This document shows, piece by piece, positions 1 to 5,751 of a stretch of 6,287 nucleotides of DNA. Source of the DNA: Gammaproteobacteria bacterium (GTDB lineage: Bacteria; Pseudomonadota; Gammaproteobacteria; Chromatiales; Chromatiaceae). The notes under the pieces were generated by a model. It was not told where the DNA came from. It saw only the letters and a list, made by a program, of their open reading frames with translations, and did not search any database. The stretch is taken from positions 1 through 6,287 of the forward strand of contig JAUXGQ010000106.1 of NCBI GenBank assembly GCA_030621975.1, in the 5' to 3' direction. The position numbers and the translations under genes are program-made. Position 1 is the first letter of the stretch. Each line of letters starts with the position of its first letter.

Positions 1-1
1 G

Positions 2-763
2 AACGACATGGCTACGATCCGACTTCCCCTGTGCGCCGACCTGGATCAATCGCCCCTGCCGGCGCTCGACACCCTCGGGAAACGGGTCTACTACTTCGCC
101 CCCCCGCCAGCCTCGGGGCAGACCGATCCCCGCACGCGGCGGTTCGTCGCGTCCCTCGCCGGCACCGGCGCCCCCCGCAGGCTCGTCTACATAAGTACCA
201 CGGGCGTGTACGGTGACTGCCGGGGTGCATGGGTGGATGAGACACGTCCGGTCGCACCCCGGGCGGCCAGGGCCCGGCGGCGCCTGGACGCCGAGAATGC
301 CCTCAGGGACTGGAGCCGACGCAGCGGTGGCGAACTGGTGATACTACGGGTGGCCGGCATCTACGGCCCCGGGCGCTTGCCCCTGGAGCGCCTGCGGCAG
401 GGGTTGCCTTTGATCAGGGAGTCTGAAGCACCCTACAGCAACCGGATTCACGCCCATGACCTGGTCCAGGTGTGCGTCGCTGCCATGGAGCGGGCGGTGG
501 CAGGGGAGGTTTTCAACGTGTGCGACGGTCACCCGACGACCATGACGGATTACTTCAACCGGGTGGCCGATCTGACGGGCCTGCCCCGCCCACCGACCAT
601 CCCCCTGGAAGGCGCAGGGGCCGAGTTGTCGCCCGGCATGATGTCTTACATGCGTGAGTCGCGCCGCCTGGATAACCGAAAGCTGCGGGAACGGCTCGGG
701 ATCGAACTGCGCTATCCCAGCCTGGAAGAGGGGCTGACGGCCTGCTGTCATCAACCAAGCTGA
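2..763 (+). CDS. SDR-family NAD-dependent epimerase/dehydratase-like protein, 5'-partial
   Basis: The frame is open to the left edge of the window, and the first in-window Met (base 8) is not preceded by a ribosome site. The visible 251 residues also begin after the Rossmann GxxGxxG dinucleotide motif expected at the N-terminus, so about 40-50 residues are probably missing. Numbering from that Met, what remains fits extended/atypical SDR enzymes: VYYFAPPP at 27-34, the strand and turn YISTTGVYGD at 61-70, VILRVAGIYGPGR at 111-123, NRIHAHDLV at 145-153, GEVFNVCDG at 166-174, and a C-terminal ESRRLDNRKLRERLG (217-231). The usual YxxxK catalytic pair is not evident: the region after VDE reads PRAARARRRLDAE. 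This is typical of atypical YeeZ-like SDRs, which bind NAD(P) but whose substrates are mostly unknown. The protein is presumably cytosolic. It is followed by a 132-bp gap and a possible terminator, so it is not obviously cotranscribed with the next gene. Confidence 0.85.
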   Translation, partial: NDMATIRLPLCADLDQSPLPALDTLGKRVYYFAPPPASGQTDPRTRRFVASLAGTGAPRRLVYISTTGVYGDCRGAWVDETRPVAPRAARARRRLDAENALRDWSRRSGGELVILRVAGIYGPGRLPLERLRQGLPLIRESEAPYSNRIHAHDLVQVCVAAMERAVAGEVFNVCDGHPTTMTDYFNRVADLTGLPRPPTIPLEGAGAELSPGMMSYMRESRRLDNRKLRERLGIELRYPSLEEGLTACCHQPS

Positions 764-835
764 CCCGAAGTTTTCCTGCCCGGAAATCACAAATCAACCG
801 AAAGCTGTTGCAGAAACTACCCAGTGGATAAAAAC

Positions 836-865
836 CACGAATAAGAGTACTCTTCGTGTTTTGTT
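836..865 (+). terminator. Possible weak rho-independent terminator after the epimerase-like gene
   Basis: CACGAA (836-841) pairs with TTCGTG (853-858) across an 11-base loop. It is followed directly by TTTTGTT (859-865). The A-run at 831-834 could pair with part of the T-run. The stem is short and not GC-rich, so termination is plausible rather than certain. It lies about 70 bases after the epimerase stop and about 30 bases before the next start codon. Confidence 0.35.
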
Positions 866-895
866 GGCCATTGGCCATCTCAAAAAGGGGCTTGG

Positions 896-2461
896 ATGAA
901 CATGTTTCGACAAAGGCTTGCGGTTGGGGGGCTGACCGCTGCGCTGGTTCTGGTATCGGGCTGCACCACCCTGGGACCCGATTTTCAATCGCCGGAGCCG
1001 GCCAAGCAAGAGGCCTGGCAGGAGAGCGTGGACCCGCAGTTCAAAATGGACGCATCCGCCCAGGAACAATGGTGGAAGGTCTTCGACGACCCGGTGCTGG
1101 ATGGCCTGGTCGAAGAGGCTTACCAGGCGAACATCAACCTGCGCGCAGTGGCCCTGAGGATTCTGGAGGCGCGCGCGGTTCTGGGTGTCAAGGTGGGCGA
1201 ACAGTATCCCCAGGAGCAGGCGGCCGCCGGTTCAGCGACGCAGAATCGACTCAGCAAGAACAGCCCGAATTATAACCCGAACGGCTCGGACAGGAGCTTC
1301 ACCAATCTGCAGGCGGGTTTCGACGCCGCCTGGGAGATGGATTTCTGGGGCAAGTATCGCCGCGGCGTCGAGTCGGCGGACGCCAACCTGTCGGTGTCCA
1401 TCCAGGACTACAAGGACGCCCTGGTGACGCTCACCGCCGAGGTCGCGCGCACCTACGTCTCCATCCGAACCACGGAGCAGCGCATCCGCCTGTCGCTGCA
1501 GAACGTGAAGATTCAGCAACGCAGCCTGCGCATCGCCACTGTGCGCTTCCGCAATGGCGCGACCACGGAACTGGACGTGCAGCAGGCGCTGTCCAACCTC
1601 AGAAATACCGAAGCGCAAGTGCCCCAGTTCGAGCAGGACCTGCGCCAGTTCGAGAACGCCTTGGCGGTACTGTTGGGCATCACGCCCGCCGAACTCGGGG
1701 GCAGGCTGAATGAGTCCAAACCGATCCCGGTGGTGCCCGCCGAGGTGGCGGTGGGCGTGCCGGCCGAGCTGCTGCGCCGCCGCCCGGACGTGCGCAGCGC
1801 CGAGTTGCGGGCGGCGGCCCAGAGTGCCCAGATCGGCATAGCCCAGACCGAGCTCTATCCCAGTTTCTCCCTGAAGGGCTCGATCGGATTCCAGACGGCC
1901 AGCACGAACCATTCGAGTTCGGACGATTTTTTTCAGCGCGATAGCCTGGCCGGTTTCATCGGGCCCGGTTTCTCCTGGAAAATCCTCAATTACGGGCGCC
2001 TCAAGAACAACGTGCGTTTTGCGGATGCACGCTTTCAGGAGCTGGTGGAGACCTACAAGAACACGGTGTTGAATGCCTACAGGGAGGTGGAGGACGCCAT
2101 GGTGGGTGTCGTGCGTTCCCAGGAGGAAGTGGTGTTCAGGGCGCAGAGCGTGAAGGCGGCAGCGCGCTCGGCGCAGCTGGCCACTATCCAGTACCGGGAC
2201 GGGGCGGTGGATTTCCAGCGCGTCCTGGATACGGAGCGGTTTCTGAACGATCAGGAGCAGAGGCTGACCAGCAACCAGGGGAACATCGCGCTGAGCCTGG
2301 TTGCCATGTACAAGGCCCTGGGCGGTGGCTGGGAGATCAGCGAGGGACAGGAGTTCGTGCCGACGAACATCCAAGACCAGATGGCGGAGCGCACGGACTG
2401 GGGGGATATTCTGCAGCGCGAGGCCACCGAGCCCGAGCAGCGGAACGACCTGGCCTGGTAG
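896..2461 (+). CDS. Efflux transporter outer-membrane factor lipoprotein (OprM/NodT family)
   Basis: This is the outer-membrane channel subunit of a tripartite RND-type efflux system. The family forms trimeric beta-barrels with a long periplasmic alpha-helical tunnel that docks on an adaptor and an inner-membrane pump. The 521-residue product has a lipoprotein signal peptide with lipobox VSGC and acceptor Cys23, followed by TTLGPDF as in OprM relatives. Two OEP repeats follow, at about 60-260 and 290-475. Family motifs include WWKVFDDPVLDGLV (59-72), AAWEMDFWGKYRRGVE (144-159), RFRNGATTELDV (217-228), VPAELLRRRPDVRSAE (288-303), QTELYPSFSL (317-326), GPGFSWKILNYGRL (356-369) and VAMYKALGGGW (469-479). 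The ATG at 896 is preceded by AAGGGG (885-890); an in-frame ATG at 902 is a weaker alternative. The hydrophilic tail after GGGW is about 42 residues and rich in acidic residues and Gln, somewhat longer than I expect. No adaptor or pump gene is adjacent, so the substrate cannot be inferred. Confidence 0.95.
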   Translation: MNMFRQRLAVGGLTAALVLVSGCTTLGPDFQSPEPAKQEAWQESVDPQFKMDASAQEQWWKVFDDPVLDGLVEEAYQANINLRAVALRILEARAVLGVKVGEQYPQEQAAAGSATQNRLSKNSPNYNPNGSDRSFTNLQAGFDAAWEMDFWGKYRRGVESADANLSVSIQDYKDALVTLTAEVARTYVSIRTTEQRIRLSLQNVKIQQRSLRIATVRFRNGATTELDVQQALSNLRNTEAQVPQFEQDLRQFENALAVLLGITPAELGGRLNESKPIPVVPAEVAVGVPAELLRRRPDVRSAELRAAAQSAQIGIAQTELYPSFSLKGSIGFQTASTNHSSSDDFFQRDSLAGFIGPGFSWKILNYGRLKNNVRFADARFQELVETYKNTVLNAYREVEDAMVGVVRSQEEVVFRAQSVKAAARSAQLATIQYRDGAVDFQRVLDTERFLNDQEQRLTSNQGNIALSLVAMYKALGGGWEISEGQEFVPTNIQDQMAERTDWGDILQREATEPEQRNDLAW

Positions 2462-2494
2462 TCTCGGCCTCACATTTGGGGGACTATGCTAGAT

Positions 2495-2636
2495 AGTGTC
2501 CATCCGGAAAGAATGACTCTCGCTAAGACGCAAAGATCGCAAAGTTGTAACTCATTATCGTAATAGCAAATTATATTTCGTTCCTGGCGTCTTTGCGCCT
2601 TTGCGAGAGAAGTATTGATGTTTATGGACGGACACT
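2495..2636. repeat. MITE-like nested inverted repeat in the spacer after the efflux gene
   Basis: The outer 16-base arms (2495-2510 and 2621-2636) match at 13 of 16 positions as inverted repeats, with AGTGTCC and GGACACT at the tips. Nested inside, 2517-2544 pairs with 2586-2609. Both carry the CTCTCGC(A/T)AAG(A/G)CGCAAAG type of sequence that I recognise as a dispersed extragenic repeat of many proteobacteria. The AT-rich centre (2545-2585) has no coding potential. I see no clear target-site duplication. The nested symmetry suggests a non-autonomous transposable element or a folded RNA/DNA element; the class is an inference. Confidence 0.55.
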
Positions 2637-2645
2637 GGATAGTTA

Positions 2646-2668
2646 GTGCCCGTCCGTAAGGCGGGCAC
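2646..2668. repeat. Hairpin upstream of the DUF4124 gene
   Basis: GTGCCCG (2646-2652) pairs perfectly with CGGGCAC (2662-2668). CC/GG pairing inside a one-base bulge would leave a GTAA loop. There is no T-run after it, so it is not a standard terminator. The internal GTCCGTAA resembles the GTCCATAAA at the tip of the neighbouring element, so it may be part of the same repeat family. Confidence 0.5.
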
Positions 2669-2698
2669 CAGCCGGACAAGGTGTGTTTGAGTTTTCAC

Positions 2699-2704
2699 AG
2701 GAGG
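2699..2704 (+). promoter_or_regulatory. Ribosome binding site that sets the DUF4124 gene start
   Basis: A perfect AGGAGG lies six bases before the ATG at 2711. The longer in-frame reading from a GTG at 2681 has no comparable site and would put hydrophilic residues in front of the signal peptide, so 2711 is preferred. Confidence 0.85.
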
Positions 2705-2710
2705 TCGTGC

Positions 2711-3187
2711 ATGCGCTGGAGTCATTGGTTGGGTGTTGCCCTGAGCCTGATGGGGGCCGTTGCCGGCGCGCAGCAGGTCTACAAGTCCGTGGACCAACAG
2801 GGAAAGGTAATCTTCTCGGACAAGCCGCCCGCCGATGCGAAGTCCGTTACCCCGGTCGAGATCAAACCCGGGCCCAGCGAGGCCGACGTACGGGAGGCCG
2901 TCGCGAGAGAGCGCGCTCTTGGGCGGGCCGCGAGCGAGGTGGGCAAACCCCGCGCGGGCGCCGGGCAGAACAGGACCAGCGGTGTGGCGGATGCAAAGGC
3001 GGAACTGGCGGACGCGGAGCGGCGGCTGGATGAGGCGAAACAGATCGGTCCCGGCGACCGCAAGGGCACGGCCGGCGGTGGCAGCCGACTATCCGAAGAC
3101 TACCGGCAGCGCGTGCAGGCGGCCGAGGCGGCCGTCGAGAAGGCGCGAAAGCGCCTGAAACAGGCCCAGGCCGGCGGCGCGCGCTGA
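2711..3187 (+). CDS. Secreted DUF4124-domain protein with C-terminal coiled coil
   Basis: The 158-residue product starts with a short basic/aromatic N-terminus (MRWSHW) and a hydrophobic stretch ending in AVAGAQQ, a good Sec signal peptide with likely cleavage after AGA near residue 19-20. Next comes a DUF4124 domain: QQVYKSVDQQGKVIFSDKPP matches the YKWVDxxGxxxFSDxPP pattern of this family. The family is common in Gammaproteobacteria and its function is unknown. The rest is charged and Ala-rich (ADAKAELADAERRLDEAK and EAAVEKARKRLKQAQAG), predicted to form two helical, probably coiled-coil segments separated by a Gly-rich linker around GTAGGGS. It probably acts in the periplasm. The gene sits alone behind a repeat-rich spacer. 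Confidence 0.88.
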   Translation: MRWSHWLGVALSLMGAVAGAQQVYKSVDQQGKVIFSDKPPADAKSVTPVEIKPGPSEADVREAVARERALGRAASEVGKPRAGAGQNRTSGVADAKAELADAERRLDEAKQIGPGDRKGTAGGGSRLSEDYRQRVQAAEAAVEKARKRLKQAQAGGAR

Positions 3188-3246
3188 CTCGTCCGCGCTA
3201 ACGCTCTGTCCGATGGTCGAAACCTGTCTTTTGCGCCTGAGAATGG

Positions 3247-3285
3247 ACAGGATTAACAGGATGTTACAGGGTTTGCAGGATCTTG
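3247..3285. repeat. Degenerate tandem CAGG-based repeat
   Basis: CAGG recurs at 3248, 3257, 3267 and 3276, giving four degenerate 9-10-base units (CAGGATTAA, CAGGATGTTA, CAGGGTTTG, CAGGATCTTG). A GGACAGGATTAACAGGAT type of sequence is familiar as a dispersed extragenic repeat in environmental proteobacteria. There is no spacer structure of the CRISPR kind, and its function is unknown. Confidence 0.5.
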
Positions 3286-3304
3286 TTAGATTCTGTATCT
3301 TCTG

Positions 3305-3318
3305 CGCACGGGCGTGCG
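3305..3318. repeat. Short palindromic repeat
   Basis: CGCACG (3305-3310) is separated by GG from its exact reverse complement CGTGCG (3313-3318). It lies next to the larger hairpin at 3328-3345 and downstream of the channel gene on the minus strand, and may be part of the same extragenic palindromic module. Confidence 0.4.
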
Positions 3319-3327
3319 AACCAAAGA

Positions 3328-3345
3328 GCTGGGGCGAGCCCCAGC
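3328..3345. repeat. Stable GC-rich hairpin between convergent genes; possible terminator
   Basis: GCTGGGG (3328-3334) and CCCCAGC (3339-3345) form a perfect 7-bp stem with a CGAG loop. It lies between the convergent DUF4124 gene (+) and channel gene (-). On the minus strand it is followed by TCTTT, a weak U-tract; on the plus strand there is none. It could help terminate channel transcription, or it may simply be a dispersed palindromic repeat. Confidence 0.45.
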
Positions 3346-3376
3346 CTACCTCTCCAGTCAAATGCCGTTTTTAGGT

Positions 3377-4213
3377 TCAAGGTTTTCGGCGACTGAGTTC
3401 CACCAGCATCTGCTCCAGACGCTCCAGCCGCTGATCCATCAGTTCCGTGTGTTCGCGGATCCAGTGTACCTCTCCCGCCTCACCTTCCCCTGTCTCCCGG
3501 GAAAACTGCTCATGTTCCCTTTGCAGGGTTTCCAGGACGATGCCGATCATCATGTTGAGAAACACGAACGCCACTACGAAGATGAAGCTCAGATAAAAAA
3601 TCCAGCTCAAGGGGTATACGGTCATGGTCTCATACATCACATCGGTCCAGTCCTCGAAGGTGGCAACCCGGAACAAGGTGAGCATGGAGATGGAAATATT
3701 GTCCCACAGCTCGGGATTGATGTTGGAGAAAAAGATGCTGCCCACGGCCGCATACATATAAAAAATGATGAACATCAAGAGGGATACGTAGCCCATGCGC
3801 GGGATGGCGCGCACGAAGGCATTCATCAGGATCCGCAGTTCCGGAATGATGGAGACCAGGCGCAGCACCCGGAAAATGCGCAGCAGGCGACCGAGATAAG
3901 CCATCTCGCTCCCCTCTATCGGGACCAGGCTGGCGGTCACGATGAGGAGATCGAAGACGTTCCATCCCTGGCTGAAGAACGCCTTCAGGGTCCGTGCGGC
4001 GATCATCCTTATGATGATCTCGGTAAGAAAAAACAGGGTGATGCTGAGATCGAGCAGTTCGAAAAGCCGTCTCAGCCGCGGGTCGATGTCGTAAGTCCTG
4101 GCCCCGATGACCAGGGCGGACAAGATGATGACGGAGATTACGAAGATCTCAAAAAATTTGTTTTCCCGAATAGCAACAAAGCGCCGCTGCAATTGGGATA
4201 TCGAAACAGTCAT
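3377..4213 (-). CDS. Single-domain voltage-gated cation channel (BacNav/NaChBac-like ion transporter)
   Basis: The 278-residue inner-membrane protein has the six-helix plan of bacterial voltage-gated channels, which act as tetramers. S1 is about 21-40. S2 is about 54-73, with E65 and R69. S3 is about 82-98, with GWNVFDLL. S4 is about 104-127, with gating arginines R109, R112, R115 and R118 at every third position. S5 is about 141-162, the pore helix 172-186, and S6 about 203-228, with FLNMMIGIV. The selectivity filter is T185-F-E-D-W-T-D191, against TLESWSM/TLESWAS in the Na+ channels NavAb and NaChBac. After S6 comes an acidic neck, then a heptad-patterned coiled coil (I252, T256, M259, L263, L266, L270, L273), as in the tetramerising C-terminal bundle of the family. 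The ATG start has GGAG nine bases upstream. Ion channel identity is firm; ion selectivity (Ca2+, Na+ or mixed) is inference. Confidence 0.93.
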   Translation of the reverse strand: MTVSISQLQRRFVAIRENKFFEIFVISVIILSALVIGARTYDIDPRLRRLFELLDLSITLFFLTEIIIRMIAARTLKAFFSQGWNVFDLLIVTASLVPIEGSEMAYLGRLLRIFRVLRLVSIIPELRILMNAFVRAIPRMGYVSLLMFIIFYMYAAVGSIFFSNINPELWDNISISMLTLFRVATFEDWTDVMYETMTVYPLSWIFYLSFIFVVAFVFLNMMIGIVLETLQREHEQFSRETGEGEAGEVHWIREHTELMDQRLERLEQMLVELSRRKP

Positions 4214-4265
4214 GGTTACGGGCTCCGCTGCCTATGGCTAGGCCGCTAACGCGAAAAATTGCTGC

Positions 4266-4294
4266 ATTATAGTCTGCCGCGCCAGCCGTTTTAA
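4266..4294 (-). promoter_or_regulatory. Sigma70-type promoter of the ion channel gene
   Basis: On the minus strand, a consensus TATAAT (4266-4271) lies 17 bases after TTAAAA (4289-4294), which matches four of six bases of the TTGACA -35 box. Transcription would start near 4258-4260, giving a leader of roughly 45 bases that includes the GGAG ribosome site at 4223-4226. Confidence 0.6.
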
Positions 4295-4570
4295 CCGATC
4301 TCTCACCAGGGTTCGAGGTTTTGCAAGGGATTAAGCCCCCACTTACCAGACCCCTGGTTTCCTCCGTTTGTATTGCAACGGAAGTCCACATGTGTTAAAG
4401 GGATAATCATGGCGGAGGTCGTAGTCGCCTGAGGCGGCGAGCGCGCAAGGGCCTGAGGTACTCAAAGCGCGTCTACTCGGCAACATGGCTACTGGAAATA
4501 CGTCTTGTAACGCACTATAACTATAGCAAGATCAATAAATTACCTGGATTCTTTCGACACAGATCGTCGC
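4295..4570. other. Divergent spacer without a recognisable gene
   Basis: Together with the channel promoter and leader (4214-4294), this fills 357 bases between divergent genes. I see no RNA gene. Visible structures are ACCAGGG (4305-4311) inverted against CCCTGGT (4352-4358), the palindrome CACATGTG (4387-4394), and GTCGCC/GGCGGC (4424-4438) forming a six-bp stem around TGA. A seven-codon reading frame at 4409-4432 (MAEVVVA) follows AAAGGGA, but its reality is doubtful. The AT-rich run TATAACTATAGC (4516-4527) is a likely place for a promoter of the downstream phosphatase gene, but no well-spaced -35 box stands out. Confidence 0.5.
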
Positions 4571-5359
4571 ATGCGCTTTATATTCGTACGGCATTACAAG
4601 ACTCTCAACAACGCCAGCCACAAAATCATGGGGTGGGGCGATGCGCCACGTGTCAAGGAGTGGGAAAGCGACCTCGCGTTTGTGGACAAGCAGCTACGCG
4701 AGAGCGGCGTGCCCATCGATGTCGTTTACTCCAGCTTCCTCGAGCGGGCCCGGCAAACCGCCATGTATTATGCGCGCAGACGCGGCATACTCATTATCCA
4801 CGACATGCCAGCCCTCAATGAGGTCAACTACGGTTCGCTGTACGGAAAGCGCAAGCGCTGGGTGGCCGAACATTTCCCGAAATACAAAACCGACCCGGAT
4901 TTCGTGCATCCCGAGGGGGAAAGCTTCCGTCAGATGCAGCACCGCAGCGTCAATTTTCTTCTGTCCCTGGAGAAAAAGCACCGGAATCAGACGGTGCTCG
5001 TGGTGGTGCATGCGGGTGTGATCAGAGGGGTAATCTGCCACTTCCTGGGCCTGGACCTTGCCGACCATCTGAAGCAGAAGGTGTCGCACCGTTACATCGG
5101 CGAGTTCAGAGTGGAGAACGGTGTCTGCTGCTACTATGACGAGCTGGGCAAGCCCTCTGCGTTCGTAAAAACCGGGGCGGTTAGGGTCCCCTTTGAGGCC
5201 CCCCGCAAGGGTGGCCAGGCAGCCGCGCAAGGGCCGGTTCCGGTCGAGCGGTTGCCGGGTGAACTTTCCGGGGAGACGACACACCGGGGCCGGTCCGGTT
5301 CGTCCCGAACCGCCGTGCTGGGCGCAGGCCGCGGCACCTTCCTGAAAGCCCAGGACTAA
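4571..5359 (+). CDS. Histidine phosphatase superfamily (phosphoglycerate-mutase-like) protein
   Basis: The 262-residue protein matches the two-histidine phosphatase fold. At the N-terminus MRFIFVRHYKTLNN supplies the phospho-accepting His8 with Arg7. YSSFLERARQTA (53-64) supplies the Arg pocket (R59/R61). LNEVNYGSLYG (82-92) contains the acidic residue E84, and VLVVVHAGVIRGV (142-154) carries the second catalytic His147. The usual RHGET is replaced by RHYKT, keeping Arg, His and Thr but changing the Gly and Glu between them. The domain ends near residue 205. A tail of about 55 residues follows, rich in Gly, Arg, Pro and Ser and probably disordered. The ATG at 4571 begins exactly at the family's first strand, although the ribosome site in front is weak. 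Relatives hydrolyse or transfer phosphate on sugars, nucleotides or proteins; neighbours give no hint of substrate here. It is presumably cytosolic. Confidence 0.88.
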   Translation: MRFIFVRHYKTLNNASHKIMGWGDAPRVKEWESDLAFVDKQLRESGVPIDVVYSSFLERARQTAMYYARRRGILIIHDMPALNEVNYGSLYGKRKRWVAEHFPKYKTDPDFVHPEGESFRQMQHRSVNFLLSLEKKHRNQTVLVVVHAGVIRGVICHFLGLDLADHLKQKVSHRYIGEFRVENGVCCYYDELGKPSAFVKTGAVRVPFEAPRKGGQAAAQGPVPVERLPGELSGETTHRGRSGSSRTAVLGAGRGTFLKAQD

Positions 5360-5461
5360 GATGCGCCTGGATTTTCCCCGCCGTTTGTAGCCGGCCATAG
5401 TGTGGCCCCCGACGCCGGTTCTGAACAAACCATCCGCAGGATAGAGAGTACAGAATATATC

Positions 5462-5481
5462 AACCACCGATGGACACGGAT
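5462..5481 (+). repeat. Dispersed extragenic repeat, left copy
   Basis: The sequence AACCACCGATGGACACGGAT is of a kind I recognise as widespread between bacterial genes (AACCACCGATGAACACGGAT-like). It matches the reverse complement of 5732-5751 at 17 of 20 positions. Confidence 0.6.
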
Positions 5482-5551
5482 CAACAAAGATAAGACTTCC
5501 TGATTATGAATGAAACTCAGCCAGCGTTTGATGGGCAATCAACTGCTTAGC

Positions 5552-5659
5552 GGGGTTATGCGGGCCTATCTGGCAAGACCGTCTGCGGCAGGGATGCCGC
5601 AGTCGAGCGTACAGGGATGTATTCACAGCGTGTCTTGCCAGATAGGCCCGCATAACCCC
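5552..5659. repeat. MITE-like element with perfect 28-bp terminal inverted repeats
   Basis: Bases 5552-5579 are the exact reverse complement of 5632-5659 (tips GGGGTTATGCGGG and CCCGCATAACCCC). The 52-base centre begins with a second perfect hairpin, CTGCGGCA (5583-5590), loop GGGA, TGCCGCAG (5595-5602). It continues into an ACAGGGATGTATTCACAGCG stretch (5611-5630) of a type I recognise from repeats in Gammaproteobacteria. No coding frame fits. No clear target-site duplication flanks it, although CTTA occurs outside both arms in inverted orientation. It is probably a non-autonomous mobile or REP-like element; as RNA it would be a very stable hairpin and might act as a terminator for both convergent genes. 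Confidence 0.75.
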
Positions 5660-5678
5660 TTGCGTTAAGTGTGATTTT

Positions 5679-5697
5679 CCAGCCGGGGGTTGGCTGG
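5679..5697. repeat. Short GC-rich hairpin
   Basis: CCAGCC (5679-5684) pairs with GGCTGG (5692-5697) around a seven-base loop GGGGGTT. No T-run follows on either strand, so its role is unknown. Confidence 0.35.
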
Positions 5698-5731
5698 GTG
5701 GATTATTCCCCTGCTTTCTTTTCCACTGAAA

Positions 5732-5751
5732 ATCCCTGTCTATCCGTGGTT
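5732..5751 (-). repeat. Dispersed extragenic repeat, right copy
   Basis: This is the inverted partner of 5462-5481, ending in ATCCGTGGTT, with three mismatches in 20. The two copies face each other across the 108-bp element. Confidence 0.55.

Noticed and set aside
344..790. Minus-strand frame opposite the epimerase-like gene
   Set aside because: The plus-strand product has clear SDR motifs; the antisense product has none.
1232..2473. Long minus-strand open frame (413 codons) opposite the efflux gene
   Set aside because: It is the complement of a GC-rich gene with strong OEP-family motifs; its own product has no recognisable domain and no ribosome site was found.
2681..2710. GTG start ten codons upstream for the DUF4124 protein
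   Set aside because: The AGGAGG site is correctly spaced for the ATG at 2711, and the signal peptide begins there.
3247..3285. CAGG-based repeats as a CRISPR array
   Set aside because: The units are 9-10 bases and contiguous, with no spacers, and no cas genes are nearby.
3314..4249. Long plus-strand open frame (311 codons) opposite the ion channel gene
   Set aside because: Its product is rich in His, Gln, Gly and Asp without any fold signature, whereas the minus strand gives a textbook six-helix channel with promoter and ribosome site. It is an antisense shadow.
4300..4325. GGTTCGA-like T-loop suggesting a tRNA
   Set aside because: The flanking bases give only G-T pairs for a T-stem, and no acceptor, D or anticodon arms can be built around it.
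4694..5467. Minus-strand frame (257 codons) opposite the phosphatase gene
   Set aside because: The plus-strand frame contains both catalytic His motifs; the antisense product shows no family features.
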